From positions 62,001 through 126,000 of the forward strand of contig VCJN01000689.1 in NCBI GenBank assembly GCA_006384855.1: 64,000 nucleotides of DNA. Reading direction: 5' to 3'. The DNA is from Tetraselmis striata. Lineage: Eukaryota > Chlorophyta > Chlorodendrophyceae > Chlorodendrales > Chlorodendraceae. A model generated the notes under the pieces. That model did not search any database, was not told where the DNA came from, and worked only from the letters and a program-made list of their open reading frames with translations. Positions 57,691 through 64,000 of this stretch are shown here, one piece after another. Numbering within the stretch: position 1 is the first letter of the stretch; each line of letters opens with the position of its first letter. A program made the position numbers and the translations under genes.

Positions 57691-58343
57691 GTGTTAGTTT
57701 CTCCACCTCGGCCGCCCCCCCCCCCCCCCCCCCCCCTTCACCGCTCACAGCGCCATGGCCGACCTCGCCCCCCCGGGCAAAAGTGGGCGGCGAGCCTTGT
57801 TGTCTCGCGTGTCCGCGCCGCCGGCATCGAGGAGGACGAGAAAGACATGAGGAAACCCGTGACAAGGTGGGCGCGCAACAAAACACTCCATCCTCCGCAT
57901 TAGCACGCACCCACTCGTGGCTAACTTGTGCCGCGCGCAGGTTCGTCCGGGAGCGCCGTAAGGCCCACCTCAACGCCAAGGCTTCCACAGTGCCAGCGGC
58001 GCAACTCGTGGTGGCCGAGGAGGCCGCATCCTCAACCGCTTAAAGGCGAAACGATTGTGGCTTGTTGTGGGTGTCTGGGCACAGGGGGCGTCCCGACGCC
58101 AAGGTAAGGAAGCTCATGGCGGCGTCGTCGACGGCACAGCCTCCCGGGGTGGTGAACACACTGACGGATGACAAGAAGCGGAAGAGGCCAGTGAAGAAAC
58201 GCCGAGGTAAGAAACTGACGGTCGCGGAGTCGGAGGCGGAGTCGGAGGCGCAGGCGGAGGCGGAGGCGGAGGCGGAGGCGGAGGCAGCGAGATCGTCGAA
58301 GCGGAGGGTCCCCCGGGCACGCAAGAACAAGAACAAGCAGTAG
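57691..58343 (+). CDS. Hypothetical basic/acidic low-complexity ORFs
   Basis: A first exon ending near 57870 (EEDEKDMRKPVTR) can be joined in phase across a GT-AG intron to FVRERRKAHLNAKASTVPAA, which ends at 58043. A separate frame at 58062-58343 has KKRKRPVKKRRGKKL, an AE repeat from GGAGGC units (about 58230-58285), and a basic tail. No family recognised; whether these are real genes is unclear. A C run (57715-57736) lies in the first frame. Confidence 0.25.
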
Positions 58344-59059
58344 CCCCCGCCCCCTTTACCCCCCCCCCCCCCCCCCCCCCAGGCGGGAGCGGCTGGCGGC
58401 GAGGGGGGGCAGGGGGGGGCGGGGCGGGCGTGGTCCCCCCGCCCCCGCACCCCCCCCCCCCCCCCCCCCCCCCCCCGGGGCCACATCCCCCGATGGCAGC
58501 TGTCGCGAATATTGTAATTCAATCATTCTTCGGCAAACCGCTGCCTGCCCCCGCCCCCCCCTCGCGAATATTTATGTAACGTGAGCACTCTTTGGCAAAA
58601 CATGGCAGCCAAACCGCCCATCTGATGACCTTTGATCGGACGGCTGGGAGGCCCGATCAGCAGTACTAGTACTACAAATTCCCCAGTGTTACCAAGTACG
58701 TACGGCTGCGATTTGCGCTCCCATGTACTAATAGTCGTAGTTATCCACAGGACGACTAGGGTTCGTGCCCGGGTACCGGGTACCGGGTACTACTACATCC
58801 CCGGTACCGGCGTAATAAATATATCGCGTACTACCCGGTACTACACGGACAACCTTGTACCTTGTACGTCAGTGCCATGTACGCTTCACCGGGCTGGTAC
58901 GACTACCAGAATGATGACAAAAAGGATTTATCGCCCGCCGGCAATAACGCCGGATGTACTCGCACGTAACTGGATGGACGTGCCGCCACCAGCAGCAGCC
59001 TTCACGGATAAATAATAGTCGCTAGGAGTAGTGCTTCGTCACATGTATGTCACATCTGA
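58344..59059. other. C-rich and GTACC-rich intergenic DNA
   Basis: C runs at 58360-58380 and 58450-58476. GGTACCGG-type words cluster at 58768-58840. No gene was found. Confidence 0.4.
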
Positions 59060-60110
59060 ATCTCACAGTGCTAGGCTTTGAAGCTCGGACGTTTTCGGGT
59101 GGTGATGCGCACGGCAAGGAATTAGAGTTGGGGAGTCCCCGTGGTGGTGGTGTGAGGGGGAGGGGGTTCAAACCTCAACACCCGAGGCCGAATCGCCGTA
59201 CGGGATTTCGTGGGCTCCAGCCTGCAATGAAGAATCCTCTCGCAGTAGCCAACTCTTGAGGTTAGGTGAGGTGGACGCTCTCGGTACCATGCCCGCTGCT
59301 CGTCACGGTTGTCAACGACGACAACTGCGCCTACCGCAGAGATCGGCGCGGGCGGAGGAAGATGTCCGTCAGGTGTCGTCAGGACGGATGCTTGCCGGCA
59401 TGCAATGAGACACGTCAACCCGGTTTGCGTGTCCTCATCGTGGCAGCATGGCGTTGTGGCATCGACGGTCGTTACACGTCGTGTTCTTTTGAAACTACTC
59501 GCGTACTTGGTACGTTATACGGGGATGGCGCCGCTCATGCGCCTGTGTTTTGAAAAGGCTCGTTGCCCTCGCCCCAACCGTGCCGCAGCAATGTTCGCCG
59601 TGGCTGCCGTAGGAAGCAAATGTGCGGCTCGTTCCGGCGCGTCTCCGACGCCTCCGATTGCAACGTCGTCGTCACGGCAAGGACCACGACAATCTGCAGC
59701 CGCCCGCCGGGGGGCAGCTCTAATACTTGGCGTGCTCGACGACTTGTGGTAACCATAATTACCCCTTGTCCGACTCCGGGTTTGGAACCTCGGCGGCTGT
59801 CGCTCGTGCAGCCGCGGCGGCCGTCTCGTCATTACCCTCGTCCCGACAACACGTGCATCGTTACGGGCCGGCGTAGGCTGCTTGAGCCTCTACGCCGGCC
59901 AACCCGCTCCCGACATCACGACATGCATGTCACCTTATTTGACATCATGAGCTACCCGCCGGGGGGGGGGGGGGGCAGCTCCGCCACTTAACGCGGCCTA
60001 TTCATTTCGTGGCATCATCATAGGTCTGCGGCGTGTGAGATGGTCGGTAGCCGTCGCTAGTGCAGCAGCGGAGGCCACCTGATTACACTCTGCGGTGCGA
60101 GACCCGCGCC
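59060..60110 (+). repeat. Dispersed repeat family, 3'-part copy
   Basis: Matches 35560-36740 in the same orientation over about 1 kb with many substitutions and indels. It also contains a G run (59961-59973) where the other copy has one (36223-36245). Confidence 0.65.
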
Positions 60111-60383
60111 GACAACTTATAGAGTCGGCTGGTCTTCTGCGAGGTCGCCGGCAATCGCCCCCGACACACATCAGAACCGGTACGGCACGGCCACATTGGG
60201 CCCCATGTGCCCGCGCCCCGATGTGCTATGCGTTTTAGGTGCCGGCCCGCCTCGTGCGAGAGAGCCTACACGGCCGCCGGTGCAGGTACAGAGTTACCGT
60301 CGCGTCGCGTACAATGTACCGTTGTACTTCTCATGGTTATACCCGGAGCACTCGCGCGCCCGCGCGCGCAGCTCGTACTCGCC

Positions 60384-60602
60384 CTACATGTGCCGCTTTG
60401 CTGTGCACTCCTCGCCAACCTGCCCGCTCATGTTGGCCCACACTTCCGCTAGATAGATGTCGCGCGCCGTTACATCGCGCGGCAATTGCTGCATGGCGCC
60501 GTTGGGGGACGGCGCTTTGATTTTGTGACACGTCCGGCATGTAGCGCGCCGCGACGTTCGCGTTATTTGTCCACATCTCCCATCTGCGTCCGCTTTGCGC
60601 AT
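60384..60602 (-). CDS. Possible exon with CxxC motif
   Basis: A short open frame with TCRTCHKIKAPSPNGAMQQL and VWANMSGQVGEECTAKRHM, ending at a possible donor (ATGTAGGG). Composition looks protein-like, but no neighbouring exon or family was found. Confidence 0.2.
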   Translation of the reverse strand: MRKADADGRCGQITRTSRRATCRTCHKIKAPSPNGAMQQLPRDVTARDIYLAEVWANMSGQVGEECTAKRHM

Positions 60603-63358
60603 GTGCCTAGATCGAGGTTCCTAAGCCTCTCGGCGCGAGACCCTTCTACAACTCAAGACATCTTCCACCTTCATCTACTTTAACGAAATGCGATATATAT
60701 ACCTAGCTAGTACGACTATCAGTAGACGCTTAGGCCTTTTTTGGTACCCGGCCGCAGCCGGGTCGTAAATAGTCGTAAATAGGTACATGGGTACGGGAGA
60801 TCCGTACGAATCGCAAGTCTCGGCTGTTTGCGGTTGCGGACGACAGCCGCGACGCAATTTCAGTTTGGAACCCGGGAGCAACCGTTCTCATATGGCAGAT
60901 GCCTTGCTGTCTATCTGCGACTGCGGCGGCACGGCGGTCCGCGACTACGCAGGCGCATCATGGTGACAGCTTATCGGTGGCCAGCGCTGCGTTGCACCTC
61001 TCTTCAATCTCCGTCGCCATCATCTTTGTTGCCTCGCCAGCGTCGCTACCCCCGCTGCCATACTCCTCTTCGAGAGTTCCTCCTCCTCCAGCTCCTCGGT
61101 TGACTCGCCTGCCTAAACAAAAACTCGTGGCAACAACTTCGACTGACGGCGACAACATCGGCACAACGCCGGCAGTTGATGAGAAATCACGACTCATTGG
61201 CAGGTTCCTCGGTCGGGATTAGGTGCGAACCCTGGCGGAAATTGGCGGGATCCTGCGCTACGCTGTCGTGGGGAGACGACGCGTAAGTCGCGTCCTGCCC
61301 CCTGCGCCACCCCATGGACCATGTTGTGCAATTTACCACCCCCCGCTTTCCACCATGTTTTCAATACATCATGTTCTGCAATTTTACAGTACATAACGTT
61401 TCGCAAAAAACGCGAATGCACCTTAATATGCTAAAAAGTTCATATTCACACCATGTTTTGCGACTTTCCTCTACACTATTTATTGTGACTATAGGTACGT
61501 ACTCGTACATATGGGTTTGTTTTATGTGATTTATTTGCTTATTCGTCTGGTAGGCGGGAGGACTAGCGACCACTACAAAAGCCAAAAAATATTTATTCGA
61601 ACTACATGCAATTGAGTCTAGTTTGCCAAGAAGGGTGCGCATACCATTTGTTGACACGGCAGAAGCGCGCCATAATTGCGCCATTTATGGCTATGGACAC
61701 GGCGCACCCAACGGGTGCCAAATCGGAGATATCGCGAAATATACACATCGCGGTACGTTATTTAGTACTCTAGAACAGTGTATCGCGTTTATCGCTTTAT
61801 TTACCGATATATTCCGCTCGTGTGCTGCGTAGCAGTGCGCGAAAACGGCCTCATGTCAGCCGCAACTGCGGACGGGCAGTGCCCGTTCGGCTCACGAAGG
61901 GGGCCATGCTCACGGCCTCATGCCCGAGCCGAACGGGCACCACCTGCCCTGAGAATAAGAGAAGGTCCATAGCCTATCTCATAGGGATGCTAAAGAAATA
62001 ACATGAAGCCAGAGGCCAGGGGCTACAAAGACATTACCCCATGTGCCTTCGATTCAAGAAACTGTCCGATCTTGGAACCCGCGTTTCTGGAAACATACCC
62101 CCGGCCTCAACCCCTCCCGTGGGGGCGGCTGAGGCAGCTCCATGCCTATCGATTGTATGAGCACTAGTAGAGGCCAATACGCGGGGGTAGTGACGCCCGC
62201 TGGCGTTCAGTTTGCGGTCAATCTCAGTCGATGCCGGCGCGATGGGCCCGACCGACCCGGATTTTCCGCGCTCTCGACCCCCTCTCGCATAGGCATCCCC
62301 TGCCACATGCACCTTACTATTTAGCCCGCCGCACATGTACCGTCCCATGGCCTAGCTCCCAGGGGTGCGGTAGAGCACATGAGTTGCCCATGAGGTGGTC
62401 GTTGCGCGGTGCCCCATCTCCCCCCATATTTTTTGAGCAAAGATTAGATAAACGGGCTGAATGGGGGGGGGCCGGTCAAGCGCCACCAGCACCCGTAGAT
62501 AAGTGATCGACGCACCACCAATCTACCTACGCCTACCGAAGGCCAATATACCCATATGCTAGTGATAGAGAACGATATGCATCGATTCGTCTGCTTTTAG
62601 GTGCACCGGGAGCCCATTGAGTGACGGGTAGCTGTGAAAATATTTAAGAATAGCGGAAATATAGTTATCGGGCGGAGGTGAGACACGGGCTGAATCACGC
62701 GATTCTTCACCCGTGCCTCACCAAATCCCACCGACTCGGCCCCTGTCCAATCCCTAGCCCATAAGGGCCCATGGGTGGTGGTGTAGAGGATCTCATTCGC
62801 GTCGTATGCACTGCTAGTGGCCGATTCGGGGATGGGATAGGGGTGGTCCCTGCACGGGTACATTGACACTACCGTACGCGCGCTATATTGCCGATTTTAA
62901 ACACCGTGCAGGTGCGCCGTGGAGGTGCAGCGAAAAGGGCAAGGGCGGAGGGGGATTCAAAAGGCGAAAACGGAAACGGGGGGAGGGGGGGGGGGGACGC
63001 TGTCGCGAAGGCGGCGAGTTGGAAGATGGCATTCGCGAGATGGTGGTAGCAGTCCTACGTAGCTCCCCGCAGCATACAAAGCAGGGATCACGGGCGATGG
63101 GACAGCGCATCCTGAAACCCGGTGGTACCGGTAACAGAACCGCTTGAAACCCCCAGCAGGCCGTGCAGGTTGCACTAGGACAGTTGACTTTGGTGGGAAA
63201 CTACATAAACGGATGTAGAACGGGTGTAGAACATCGAACATGCAATCGAGTCGGGTTAGTTGCTAGTTTATACACAGCTCGTTTACGACGGGACGAGCGT
63301 GAGTTGTCGGCAGGCGAGCGGTTGAACAAACGAATAACGCGGAATAAGTCTTTTAGTC
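60603..63358. other. Gene-poor right part of the window
   Basis: A degenerate CCATGTTTTGCA-type repeat lies at 61316-61470. It is the reverse complement of a word similar to the repeats at 51052-51210. A G run lies at 62980-62997. No supported gene. Confidence 0.4.
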
Positions 63359-63861
63359 TTGGTTCGTCAGGGGTTTCACGCTGAGAGAACGTGCAAAAAC
63401 CTCGAGGCCCAGGCGTATATCAAGTGCGGGCGGGAGACGTTGGCTCCGGCGGATGTAGCCGGGGTGACATATGGCCGGGAGACGCGAAAAAAAAGGGAAG
63501 TGGCCGCCCTCTCCCGATGGCGCCGCCGCGCAGCAATGGACGCGCGCCGGGGCGGCGCGCGACTGAAACCGGGAGTGCATATCCGGAAGAGCAGGCACGG
63601 CTGGCGAGTGCCCAGCATGAGCGCCACACGTAGGTACGACGATAAGAAACCTTGTTGCGCTCGCAGGTGCACGCACGCGCCGCGTACAACCAGGCGATGT
63701 ACGAGATGATGCACGTGACGCGATGGTATATCCCTATGTATGTACCGGCGTTGTACACGAAGGGTGGAGACGATGCGACGCACGAAGACGATGACATCGT
63801 AAGGCCATTACTCTCACCAATGGTGGTCGCTCAACTGCATCGCACGAGGGGCGGCACCTAG
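63359..63861 (+). CDS. Possible two-exon hypothetical, unassigned
   Basis: Open frames at 63391-63633 and 63652-63861 could be parts of one gene; the second reads AAYNQAMYEMMHVTRWYIPM. An Arg-rich alternative frame overlaps. No recognised domain and no decisive splice sites. Confidence 0.2.
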
Positions 63862-64000
63862 TAGAACGCATAGTGCAAATGTGCCATGGGGCGCGGCCCC
63901 ATCGGACTCAGTGTGGTCGTGCGATGCCGGATTTGACGTGTATCGGGGTTGGTGGTCGGCGATGTCGTCGAAGACGGCCGGCAAACTTGTGTGGGTTAAG

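Overview
The window is nuclear DNA of a eukaryotic microalga. A green (chlorophyte-type) lineage is likely but not proven. The reasons are GT-AG introns, GC-rich exons, dense telobox-like AAACCCTA words in introns, and very long G/C homopolymer runs. No rRNA gene, bacterial operon, plasmid or viral block was seen. Two gene islands sit in a landscape of mobile elements, satellites and segmental duplications.

Layout. 1-4001 (minus): a DUF7869-type protein whose five exons I could join in phase; its gene runs off the left edge and its first intron holds a palindromic satellite. 4.5-6.3 kb: tandem duplications and a second satellite array. 6.4-7.45 kb: an acidic-tailed hypothetical gene. 8.0-11.8 kb (minus): a decayed LINE with APE endonuclease, reverse transcriptase and zinc knuckle. 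13.1-16.4 kb: a decayed hAT transposase. 16.4-21.3 kb: gene-poor, with GGTGCACC repeats and a tRNA-like sequence. 21.3-23.6 kb: an algal mobile-type PD-(D/E)XK-like ORF with a 94-bp direct repeat. 24.9-32.3 kb: a multi-exon C2/MUN (Munc13-like) gene. 32.3-38.1 kb: dispersed repeats. 38.1-41.3 kb (minus): a tyrosine-recombinase element with split direct repeats and no reverse transcriptase. 42.6-46.0 kb: a six-exon ATGL/PNPLA-type patatin lipase homologue. 46.7-50.5 kb (minus): splicing factor SF3B4, nine exons, 414 residues. 52.3-56.2 kb: zinc-finger and Tudor-like ORFs that look mobile-element derived. 56.5-64 kb: foldback tandem repeats, a second copy of the dispersed repeat, and small unassigned ORFs.

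The only clear host housekeeping genes are SF3B4, the PNPLA lipase and the C2/MUN protein. The first two converge tail to tail. The most notable signals are the RT-less split-direct-repeat recombinase element (38113-41315), poly-C tracts that begin 4-8 nt after the 5' splice site in five different genes, the Ser-to-Cys reading at the lipase nucleophile elbow, and the intron-borne palindromic satellite.
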